Source: Pedobacter heparinus DSM 2366 (lineage in GTDB: Bacteria; Bacteroidota; Bacteroidia; Sphingobacteriales; Sphingobacteriaceae). From it: 64,000 nucleotides of DNA. Position 1 is the first letter of the stretch, and the number at the start of each line of letters is the position of its first letter. The stretch lies in the NCBI RefSeq assembly GCF_000023825.1, contig NC_013061.1, forward strand, positions 4,030,001 through 4,094,000, in the 5' to 3' direction. Made by a program: the position numbers and the translations under genes. Of this stretch, positions 54,238-61,495 are shown piece after piece. The notes beneath the pieces were generated by a model. That model saw nothing but the letters and a program-made list of their open reading frames with translations, did no database searches and had not been told where the DNA came from.

Positions 54238-55482
54238 ATGACTGACTTTAGCCCACTCGATTCCGAAGCTGCTTCAAAACGGCTGAACAACATCGTAAAA
54301 CGTACGCCCCTCATTTATAACGCCAAATTATCTGAAAAATATGAAGCAGAAATTTACCTGAAGCGTGAAGACCTGCAGGTAGTACGCTCGTACAAATTGC
54401 GAGGGGCCTATAACATGATCAGCCAGCTGAGCACAGCGCAGCTGAACAGGGGAATTGTATGTGCAAGTGCCGGAAACCATGCTCAGGGCGTTGCTTTTTC
54501 CTGTGATAAACTGGGTACTAAGGGTGTCATTTTTATGCCCGAAATTACACCGCGGCAAAAAGTAAAGCAAACAGAGATGTTTGGCAATGGCCAGGTAGAA
54601 CTGGTATTGGTTGGTGATACTTTTGATGATTGCCTTAGGGAAGCCCTGGCCTATACCGCAGCCCATAACATGACCTTTATCCCTCCTTTCGACAATTACA
54701 GTATCATTGAGGGTCAGGGCACAGTTGGTGTGGAAATACTGCAGGACCTGCCCGGTGCCGATGTGGTTATTATGCCCGTAGGTGGTGGCGGGCTTGCTGC
54801 CGGTGCCGGCACTTATCTTAAAAGCAAAAATCCGCACATTGTATTGCTGGGTGCAGAGCCTGAAGGTGCCCCCTCCATGTCTGAAGCCCTTACACAGGGC
54901 GCGCCGGTTACCTTAGCAGCCATTGAACGTTTTGTGGACGGTGCGGCAGTAAAACGCGTTGGCGAGCTGACTTATGAACTGTGTGCCAGGGTGCTGGATG
55001 ATATGCAGCTGGTTGCCGAAGGAAAGGTTTGTACCACGATATTAAAATTATACAATGAGGATGCCATTGTAGTGGAGCCTGCAGGTGCTTTATCGGTAGC
55101 CGCACTGGATGCTTATGCAGATAAAATCAAAGGCAAAAAGGTAGTGTGTGTCATCAGTGGCGGCAACAACGATATTGAACGCATGCAGGAGATCAAAGAG
55201 AAATCTTTGCTGTACGAAGGGCTGAAACATTACTTCATTGTCCGTTTTCCGCAAAGGCCGGGTGCACTGAAGTTATTTGTGAACAATGTGCTGGGCCCGC
55301 ATGATGACATTACCCGCTTCGAGTTCATCAAAAAAACAAACCGGGAAAACGGCCCGGCACTGGTTGGTATAGAGCTGGCCAATAAAGCTGATTATAATGC
55401 CCTGGTACAGCGTATGAAGGAATTTAAGTTTGAAATTATTGAACTGAACAACGACCAGACCTTGTTTGAATACCTGGTTTAG
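54238..55482 (+). CDS. ilvA: Threonine deaminase, biosynthetic type
   Basis: A 414-residue PLP enzyme giving 2-oxobutyrate from threonine for isoleucine synthesis. I start at the ATG at 54238, since an earlier in-frame start would lie within the terminator hairpin. The PLP lysine is in RSYKLRGAYNMIS; the phosphate loop is VGGGGLAAGAG. A single C-terminal ACT-like regulatory domain (about 330-414; HYFIVRFPQRPGALKLFVNN) makes it shorter than the 514-residue E. coli enzyme with two such domains, and it should still be feedback-regulated. Confidence 0.95.
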   Translation: MTDFSPLDSEAASKRLNNIVKRTPLIYNAKLSEKYEAEIYLKREDLQVVRSYKLRGAYNMISQLSTAQLNRGIVCASAGNHAQGVAFSCDKLGTKGVIFMPEITPRQKVKQTEMFGNGQVELVLVGDTFDDCLREALAYTAAHNMTFIPPFDNYSIIEGQGTVGVEILQDLPGADVVIMPVGGGGLAAGAGTYLKSKNPHIVLLGAEPEGAPSMSEALTQGAPVTLAAIERFVDGAAVKRVGELTYELCARVLDDMQLVAEGKVCTTILKLYNEDAIVVEPAGALSVAALDAYADKIKGKKVVCVISGGNNDIERMQEIKEKSLLYEGLKHYFIVRFPQRPGALKLFVNNVLGPHDDITRFEFIKKTNRENGPALVGIELANKADYNALVQRMKEFKFEIIELNNDQTLFEYLV

Positions 55483-55597
55483 ATGGGTTTTAGGTAGCAG
55501 GATTTCTCATAACATTTTGATTACAGGAAGCGTATAAGAAATGGCTGAGGTTTTTGTGGCAATAAATTTGCTACAGCTAACAAAAACACACAAACAC

Positions 55598-56017
55598 ATG
55601 AAAAAGCTTATACTATTACTGTTATGCACGGCTACACTGGGTCTGGCTTCGTGCAAGAAGGATACGATTATCCAGGATACGCCAAATAGAACTTATAATT
55701 TTACGATACAACCCAATCAGTGGGTATTGAGTGCCGATGGATATAATTATACCTATGAATGGAGAAATTCTATTATTGACGAGATAACTGTTGATGATGA
55801 AGGAGTTTTAGTTTATGCTTCCCATCCGGTAAATTCCAGCAGCTATATCCAACTCCCTTACACCTATGATGCAAATGCTTACAGCTATGAGCTTTTTGTT
55901 GGGGGCATAGCCATTGACATACAAACATCTGACAATCAAGATACTAATCCAGTAAAACCAACAAAACCTATTTTAGTTAAAGTGGTTGTTATTCCTTCTA
56001 AATATGCTGGTAATTAA
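55598..56017 (+). CDS. Small lipoprotein of unknown function
   Basis: A 139-residue lipoprotein starting at 55598 (MKKLILLLLCTATLGLASCKKD; lipidated Cys19). An ATG at 55541 would put 19 extra residues ahead of the signal sequence. The mature part is a short beta-rich domain (YNFTIQPNQWVLSADGYNYT, ITVDDEGVLVYASHP) ending with a basic Thr/Lys/Pro stretch. No family recognised. A terminator follows 20 bases later. Confidence 0.75.
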   Translation: MKKLILLLLCTATLGLASCKKDTIIQDTPNRTYNFTIQPNQWVLSADGYNYTYEWRNSIIDEITVDDEGVLVYASHPVNSSSYIQLPYTYDANAYSYELFVGGIAIDIQTSDNQDTNPVKPTKPILVKVVVIPSKYAGN

Positions 56018-56037
56018 TCTACATTACTAAGAATATA

Positions 56038-56076
56038 AAAATGCCGGTACGCTTATAGTATACCGGCATTTTTTTT
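56038..56076 (+). terminator. Intrinsic terminator after the small lipoprotein gene
   Basis: Stem AATGCCGGTA / TACCGGCATT with an 11-base loop, eight T residues after and a short A run before. The A run gives it some capacity in the opposite direction for the gene ending at 56139. Confidence 0.9.
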
Positions 56077-56138
56077 CAACCAATAGTTCATCCACACCTG
56101 TGTGTAGCTTTGTCGTGTTTCAGAATTATCCTGTCCAA

Positions 56139-56411
56139 TCAGTTTGAGATCTTTTTATTGTCCTTTCCTGTTTTGAAGGTTTCATAAAATTCTCCTTTTA
56201 TCCATTGTATTTTATTAATATCGTACATGGACGGGGCAATGATATAGTTTCCTGTTTCGGTATCCAGAATTACAACAACATGGTCATTTACTTCTGTCCT
56301 GAATTTACCCTTATTCTGGTCTGATGTGCTTTTAAAGCTGATGACAGTAAACATTAAGCCTGCGGCCAGAAAACCCATTAAAAGGGATTTTGCATCTAGT
56401 GTGATTTTCAT
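56139..56411 (-). CDS. Small membrane-anchored protein of unknown function
   Basis: A 90-residue protein starting at 56411 (MKITLDAKSLLMGFLAAGLM), with one hydrophobic segment at about 9-27 serving as an uncleaved anchor or signal. The rest is a compact soluble domain (VNDHVVVILDTETGNYIIAP, WIKGEFYETFKTGKDNKK). No family recognised. The 130-base spacer to the MerR gene shows no feature. Confidence 0.6.
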   Translation of the reverse strand: MKITLDAKSLLMGFLAAGLMFTVISFKSTSDQNKGKFRTEVNDHVVVILDTETGNYIIAPSMYDINKIQWIKGEFYETFKTGKDNKKISN

Positions 56412-56540
56412 ATTCTTAAGATTTTTGCGTGTAAAATCAAGATACAAAGATTAGATAGAACCATTGCTTTTCTTTCAGTAACAATTCTATGTGAGTACGC
56501 ATTTGCCATCCTGAAATTGGAATTTCACAAGAACGCTTCC

Positions 56541-57320
56541 CTATTTAAGTGACGATTCGGAATAAAATGCCATCGCTTTGCTGATAAAAGTCCTGAAACC
56601 TGGATCTGATGAACCCATCTCACTGGTAAATCTTTCGTCTGACAGGTAAAGTTCTCCCAACCCTTTGTATGTCTGGGCCTGTTTATCAGCGGCAAGGTGG
56701 GTACCCCAAAGTTTCCTGGTATTCAGGTAGTGCTGCTCAACCAGCTCCTGAACGCTATGGCTGGAAGGGTCTTGATGTTTCAACAAGTATAAGGCTTTGC
56801 CAAGTTCTTTTTGCCTGGCTACTAGTACCTGCATCTCTTCTTTGTTTAAGCTTTTCAAATGATTTTCTGCATGGGTTACGGCTTCTTCGCCGTAATTAAG
56901 GATGGCCTGGCTTCTGTAGGCTTGGGCTTCATCCCGGTTTAGTCCTTCATATAGGTCTTCCAGGTTTAACATGGTTTTATGTTTTAGTGAATGTATAGTG
57001 TTTTCCAGCGTTTTCATCAGCATTGCCAATCTTGCTTTTTTTGCCTTTAGCATCGCCTTATGACTCTCCAATGCTTGCATCAGGTCAAAATTTGAATTGT
57101 CCAGGATAGAGCGGATTTCTTTGAGCGAAAAGTCAAGCTCCCTATAAAACAAGATTTGTTGCAACCGTAACAATTCCGGTTCTTTGTAAAGGCGATACCG
57201 GGTCAAAGTTCTTTCAGCAGGTTTAAGTAAACCCATCTGGTCATAAAGGTGCAGGGTCTTTACAGTTACACCGGCCAATTTTGCCAGTTGTTTTACCGAA
57301 TAGATGCTTAACTTTTTCAT
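56541..57320 (-). CDS. MerR-family regulator with TipAS-like domain
   Basis: A 259-residue regulator (start 57320; an ATG at 57329 adds three residues). Residues 1-75 form the MerR winged helix (YSVKQLAKLAGVTVKTLHLY, DQMGLLKPAERTLTRYRLY), and a coiled coil follows at about 75-115. Residues 140-255 resemble the TipAS antibiotic-recognition domain (YLNTRKLWGTHLAADKQAQT, FRTFISKAMAFY). TipA-type proteins sense thiopeptides and other compounds and activate transcription from promoters with long spacers. Its target is unknown; the adjoining upstream DNA holds only gene fragments. Confidence 0.88.
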   Translation of the reverse strand: MKKLSIYSVKQLAKLAGVTVKTLHLYDQMGLLKPAERTLTRYRLYKEPELLRLQQILFYRELDFSLKEIRSILDNSNFDLMQALESHKAMLKAKKARLAMLMKTLENTIHSLKHKTMLNLEDLYEGLNRDEAQAYRSQAILNYGEEAVTHAENHLKSLNKEEMQVLVARQKELGKALYLLKHQDPSSHSVQELVEQHYLNTRKLWGTHLAADKQAQTYKGLGELYLSDERFTSEMGSSDPGFRTFISKAMAFYSESSLK

Positions 57321-57368
57321 TTTGTTCATATTGATGAGGCAAAGATAGGCTATGACCTTGGGTAAGGG

Positions 57369-57590
57369 TCAAGAACTATTTTCAAAAAAATTTTCCGGTA
57401 AAAAGTTTCCGGGTAATCCAACACGCTCATATCCCGAAGGTACAATTTGCCAGGAAAAGCCAAATTTATCATCGAGCCAGCCGCAGTGGTCATACCTGCC
57501 CCCTGCACCCAGCTTTTCCCAATAAGGGTCAATCTCTTCCTGTGTCTGGATTCTACTACAAAGAAATTGGCAGGTGTAGGTTTATATACA
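57369..57590 (-). pseudogene. C-terminal fragment of a VOC/PhnB-like protein
   Basis: The minus strand from 57551 to the TGA at 57369 reads IQTQEEIDPYWEKLGAGGRY, then DHCGWLDDKFGFSWQIVPSG and PGNFLPENFF. This is the end of a PhnB-like / 3-demethylubiquinone methyltransferase-type vicinal-oxygen-chelate protein. Just upstream a different frame gives ANFFVVES, which would continue the family pattern, so a frameshift is likely. The N-terminal two thirds are absent. Confidence 0.6.
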
Positions 57591-57785
57591 AACCATCGCT
57601 AAAAGACAATGCTTCGGGCTGAATGGTTTCATGCTACCTTTTGCTGAGATAAAAAGTAAAGTTGGTGATCCATTGGCAAACAAGGGCAATGAAAAAGGAG
57701 TACTGTTTTCACAATGTTCTATAACCAGGATCCTGTCTACGTATCCGGCAAGCGCTACACCAGGTTTAAAGTTGTATACTTTCAT
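57582..57785 (-). pseudogene. N-terminal fragment of an AraC-family regulator
   Basis: A 67-residue frame starting at 57785: MKVYNFKPGVALAGYVDRIL then PFSLPLFANGSPTLLFISAKG. This matches the N-terminal sensor region of a Bacteroidota AraC-type regulator (DUF6597-like). It breaks off into an unrelated tail and no HTH domain follows; instead the VOC fragment begins. A deletion joining two genes would explain this. Confidence 0.45.
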
Positions 57786-58024
57786 AACAGCCGTACACAA
57801 ATATCTATATTACAGACAATAAAACCTAAGCCCGTAAATGACTTTTCTTTAAGCAGCGTATAGCGCAGAGAGTTCTGAACGGTACCGTTGGCGGCCATCA
57901 AAAACGTGCCTGCCTTTCCGGTAAACTGAGTACCGTCACTGTTCATGGGATAAATGGTTAACAAATTATTATAAATGTGACAAAAAGCTTTGTTTGATTT
58001 ACCGGGCCGCATGAAGAGTTTCAT
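57782..58024 (-). other. Unassigned 80-codon frame next to gene fragments
   Basis: A frame starting MKLFMRPGKSNKAFCHIYNN and containing TGKAGTFLMAANGTVQNSL. I recognise no family, and it overlaps the AraC fragment start by a few bases. It may be a remnant of a third gene or chance. Confidence 0.2.
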
Positions 58025-58050
58025 AGAAACAGGGGGCTAGAAAACCACAC

Positions 58051-58686
58051 TTACACCAGATGGTTTTCAATCCTGGTCATCTGGACTTCCAACTCATTTA
58101 CAGCCCTTTGCATCATTAACAGCTCTTGTTTTGTAGTTTTGTAGCCATTAATTTTAAAGATATTCATCAGCCCCATAATGTTTGTAACAGGGGCCCGAAA
58201 ATGATGTGAATGGATATAAGCGATACTCTCCAATGAATAATACTGGGCAACAATCTTATTTTCGTTGGCTACTTTCTCGGTAATGTCAACGGCATTGTAC
58301 GACATGCCTAAAATATTTCCGTCACAATCCCATGCAGGTTCATAATTCAGGAACCATAAAATCCTTTCACCCCCATATTTAAACTCCTGTTCCATACGGA
58401 CGGGTATGCCATCAAGTGCCTTGACATAGTTTTCCATAAAACTGGCTACCTGATCTTTATGTATTAACCTGGATGCTTTTGTCCCAACCTTTATATTGAT
58501 TTTACAATGCTTCTTTATAAAATTTACGGCTGCCCTGTTATAATCAATCACCCTTAGATCCGTATCTATCAGCAAATGGATCACGCTTGAACTCTCAAAA
58601 AATGAACGCAGTTTATTTTTTGAGCTTTTCGCTTCGTTCTTTAAATCTGTTATTTCCTGAAGCGCATTATTTATATCCCTTTGCAT
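58051..58686 (-). CDS. PAS-domain protein with DHp helix but no ATPase
   Basis: A 211-residue cytoplasmic protein. A short coiled coil (1-28) leads to a PAS domain (about 28-138; LIDTDLRVIDYNRAAVNFI, ILWFLNYEPAWDCDGNILGM, AVDITEKV). The last 60 residues form the dimerisation/phosphotransfer helix pair of a histidine kinase, with H-box YIHSHHFRAPVTNIMGL (His161). The HATPase_c domain is missing: the protein stops after the second helix, with no continuing frame. It might accept phosphate from another kinase or modulate one through mixed dimers. Confidence 0.75.
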   Translation of the reverse strand: MQRDINNALQEITDLKNEAKSSKNKLRSFFESSSVIHLLIDTDLRVIDYNRAAVNFIKKHCKINIKVGTKASRLIHKDQVASFMENYVKALDGIPVRMEQEFKYGGERILWFLNYEPAWDCDGNILGMSYNAVDITEKVANENKIVAQYYSLESIAYIHSHHFRAPVTNIMGLMNIFKINGYKTTKQELLMMQRAVNELEVQMTRIENHLV

Positions 58687-58833
58687 AGTAGCCTATTAGT
58701 CTAACAACCTATTGTACAACGGATATAAGCAGTATATGTTTGATTTAAATTTTACAAGTGAACCAAGGCAGATTAAACAGCTGCCACAATGTCCAGCCAG
58801 GGCATTAAGCAACCCGGATATTTCATTGTATAA

Positions 58834-60072
58834 TTAGTGTTTTACTTTATAGAATTTATAGCCAAAAAGGAAAATCACTATGTAACAGATGATCGGGGCA
58901 TAATAAGCATAGGCAATTCCTGCACTATCTGCAAGCGCTCCCATGATAAAAGGAAAAAATGCTCCCCCAACCACACCCATTGATAAGAACGAGGCGGCTT
59001 GTTGTGTACGGGCGCCCAGATTTTTAAGCCCAAGGCTGAATATCGTTGGGAACATGATACTGAAAAAGAAATTGATCATCAGTAAAGCAATGAAAGATGG
59101 CCAGCCCAGGCTTTGTGCTACGATGATACACATCAGGATATTACCCAATGCAAATGAAGCCAGCAATTTGTTTGGTGCAATTATCCGCATCAAAAAGGTA
59201 CCGATAAAACGACCGGCAAGCATCATTCCCATAAATACAACCATAAAGTGACCGGCTTTTTCATCACTAAAGCCCATTTTTTCATGTCCGTAATTGATGA
59301 AAAAAGCCCATGTTCCGGCCTGCGCGGCTACGTTGAAGAACTGAGCGGCAACCGCCCAGACGAAATGTTTATGATCAAACAGTTTTTTATCCGGGGCAAC
59401 ATCGATATTTACCGCATCAGCGTCTGCTGCAACGGCATGGGGATCTGTTGTAGCTGGCACTCTTACAAACGAAAAAGAGACAGCAACCAACAAAATTACC
59501 AGGCCAATTACAGCATAAAGTACCTTAACAGAAGTAAGATCTGTACTACCCTGCACATGCTTGCCAAACAAAAAGTAACTTCCTATTGCCGGGCCCAGCA
59601 TTGCACCAACTGCATTAAAGGACTGGGCAAAATTAATGCGCTGATCGCTCGTACGCTGGTCGCCCAGCGAAGCCACAAATGGATGTGCAACGGTTTCAAG
59701 GGTTGATAATCCACATCCTACAATAAACAATGCGACACCGAAAAAAGCAAAGGAGGAAATATTGGCTGCCGGAATAAAGAGAAAGGCTCCAGTGGCAAAA
59801 AGTGATAATCCTAAAAGTACTCCTTTTTTATAACCAAAACGCTTCATAAATAAACCGGCTGGTATACCCATTACTGCATAAGCACCAAAAACTGCAAACT
59901 GCACAAAGGCGGATTGTGATTTGGAAAGGCTCATGGTTTGCTGAAAATGTTTGTTCAGTACGTCGGCCATTGTAATGGCAATGCCCCAGAACATAAAAAG
60001 GGAAGTGACAAATACCAGGGTAACCAGGAATTTCTTGTCGGTAAAGGCAGCTTTGGTTGTTGATTCGCTCAT
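58834..60072 (-). CDS. FucP-family sugar:H+ symporter
   Basis: A 412-residue MFS transporter of the fucose:H+ symporter branch (FMFWGIAITMADVLNKHFQQ, VFGAYAVMGIPAGLFMKRFG, STLETVAHPFVASLG, FAQSFNAVGAMLGP). About twelve membrane segments with a long central loop rich in Asp/Ala. Cargo is uncertain within L-fucose, galactose, glucose or related sugars. It is the third gene of a likely GNAT-dehydrogenase-transporter operon, so the cargo may be the substrate source for the dehydrogenase. It differs from the NagP-like transporter in the PUL. Confidence 0.85.
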   Translation of the reverse strand: MSESTTKAAFTDKKFLVTLVFVTSLFMFWGIAITMADVLNKHFQQTMSLSKSQSAFVQFAVFGAYAVMGIPAGLFMKRFGYKKGVLLGLSLFATGAFLFIPAANISSFAFFGVALFIVGCGLSTLETVAHPFVASLGDQRTSDQRINFAQSFNAVGAMLGPAIGSYFLFGKHVQGSTDLTSVKVLYAVIGLVILLVAVSFSFVRVPATTDPHAVAADADAVNIDVAPDKKLFDHKHFVWAVAAQFFNVAAQAGTWAFFINYGHEKMGFSDEKAGHFMVVFMGMMLAGRFIGTFLMRIIAPNKLLASFALGNILMCIIVAQSLGWPSFIALLMINFFFSIMFPTIFSLGLKNLGARTQQAASFLSMGVVGGAFFPFIMGALADSAGIAYAYYAPIICYIVIFLFGYKFYKVKH

Positions 60073-60117
60073 TTTATTTTTATCAGGTTTATTTGGTTGA
60101 TATGTTACTTGGCTGCA

Positions 60118-61101
60118 CTAAAAATTTTTTACCTGCATCCAGATCTCTTCATTTACAGGTATCCCCTTTTCTTCATTTTCCAATCGGGTCTGTAAGGTGC
60201 GCTCACCCGGATAGCTTACCTGTCCGCCCGCTTTAACGGCCTCACTATTTTTTGTATAAGCAAGCACCTCTGCAATCAGCGCATCATGCATGTCTGGCTG
60301 CCGGATGGCAATAAAACATTGGGACACTCCTGTTTCATCGGCCTGAGCCGATATTTTTCCGGTTGAATTGCCGCCACTAAGCGCTACGGCCAATAAATCC
60401 AGCACCAAAGACAGGCCGGAACCTTTCCAGAAACCAATTGGCAGGGCCAGTTTTGTTTTACGGATTACTGCAGGATCTGTACTTAAATTTCCCTGTTCAT
60501 CATATCCTCCGGGAAAGGGTAAGGCTTCGTTCTTTAATTCATATTCCTGCATTTTACCATAGGAAAATTGCGACATGGCCATATCGAGCACCACATGCCC
60601 TTCTTTCCTTGGTATTGCGATTACGAGGGGATTATTGCCCAACACCGGATCTTTACCACCCCAGGCAGGCATATTGGCGGTAGCATTGGTAAAACATATA
60701 CCTATGCAACCAGCATCTGCAGCCTGCCAGCCATAAGTTCCACCACGCATCCAATGGTTGGTATTTTTGATGGCCACGCAACCAATTCCATTTATTTTTG
60801 CCAGTTCGACAGCGCGGGCCATGCAATGGCTGGCATTTGACATACCTGGTGCAAAATTCCCGTCCCAACGCTCTATTGCTCCATTTCTTTCCAGTAAGGC
60901 AGGCAAGGCATTTGCCTTTATCAGCCCTTTTTGCACCAGCTTTACAAAAACAGGAAACCTGTTTAATCCATGAGAATAAACACCATCCCTGCTGTTGGCG
61001 GCAAATACCAGGGCACAGCTATCGGCAGTTTCCGGCGGAAATGATAATTTTAACAATACTCTTTTAAATTCGGCCTTAAGCTCCTGAAATGGTATACGCA
61101 T
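60118..61101 (-). CDS. Ldh-family NAD(P)-dependent oxidoreductase (YiaK-like)
   Basis: A 327-residue enzyme of the malate/L-lactate dehydrogenase (Ldh_2) family, which has its own fold. I start at 61101 (MRIPFQELKAEFKRVLLKL); a longer frame to 61233 would overlap the acetyltransferase gene and carries no homology. Family blocks are NTNHWMRGGTYGWQAADAGC with the catalytic His, CFTNATANMPAWGGKDPVLG and PIGFWKGSGLSLVLDLL. Members reduce 2,3-diketo-L-gulonate, malate, sulfolactate or ureidoglycolate. The FucP-type transporter next door favours a sugar-acid substrate. Confidence 0.88.
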   Translation of the reverse strand: MRIPFQELKAEFKRVLLKLSFPPETADSCALVFAANSRDGVYSHGLNRFPVFVKLVQKGLIKANALPALLERNGAIERWDGNFAPGMSNASHCMARAVELAKINGIGCVAIKNTNHWMRGGTYGWQAADAGCIGICFTNATANMPAWGGKDPVLGNNPLVIAIPRKEGHVVLDMAMSQFSYGKMQEYELKNEALPFPGGYDEQGNLSTDPAVIRKTKLALPIGFWKGSGLSLVLDLLAVALSGGNSTGKISAQADETGVSQCFIAIRQPDMHDALIAEVLAYTKNSEAVKAGGQVSYPGERTLQTRLENEEKGIPVNEEIWMQVKNF

Positions 61102-61123
61102 ATCGATAAAATGAAGATTTGGC

Positions 61124-61432
61124 TTAAAAAGGTCTTGCACTATCGTCCAGAATCCTATCCCATTCCGGATGTCTTTTAAGATAGGCTGCCACCAGGGGGC
61201 ACAAAGGGATAAGCTTATAACCGTTCTCTTCAATATACGACAAGGTTTTTTCTATTACGGCAGTAGCAGCTCCTTTACCCTGCAATTCGGTAGGCGACTC
61301 GGTATGGATTAGCCAGATCTTTTGCCCATGTTCTTTATAATCAATAAATGTGGTATAGTCGCCAACCTTCAGTTCAAAGCGTTTATCTACCGAATTTTTT
61401 ACCAGTGGCAGGTTTACATATTCTTCATTCAT
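61124..61432 (-). CDS. Small GNAT-like N-acetyltransferase (YjdJ/NATD1 type)
   Basis: A 102-residue protein of the minimal GNAT group. The acetyl-CoA loop is in LQGKGAATAVIEKTLSYIEE, and the family end motif is LIPLCPLVAAYLKRHPEW. It would acetylate an unknown amine or protein. It lies 22 bases upstream of the dehydrogenase on the same strand. Confidence 0.88.
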   Translation of the reverse strand: MNEEYVNLPLVKNSVDKRFELKVGDYTTFIDYKEHGQKIWLIHTESPTELQGKGAATAVIEKTLSYIEENGYKLIPLCPLVAAYLKRHPEWDRILDDSARPF

Positions 61433-61495
61433 AAGAAATTATTTAAGGTGCTGATTCCAGACCCTAATTTACCTGAATAATATGTAAGAACTTAA

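Noticed and set aside
54328..54837. A 169-codon open frame antisense to ilvA
   Set aside because: Shadow of a conserved gene, with no family similarity and no separate promoter or start context.
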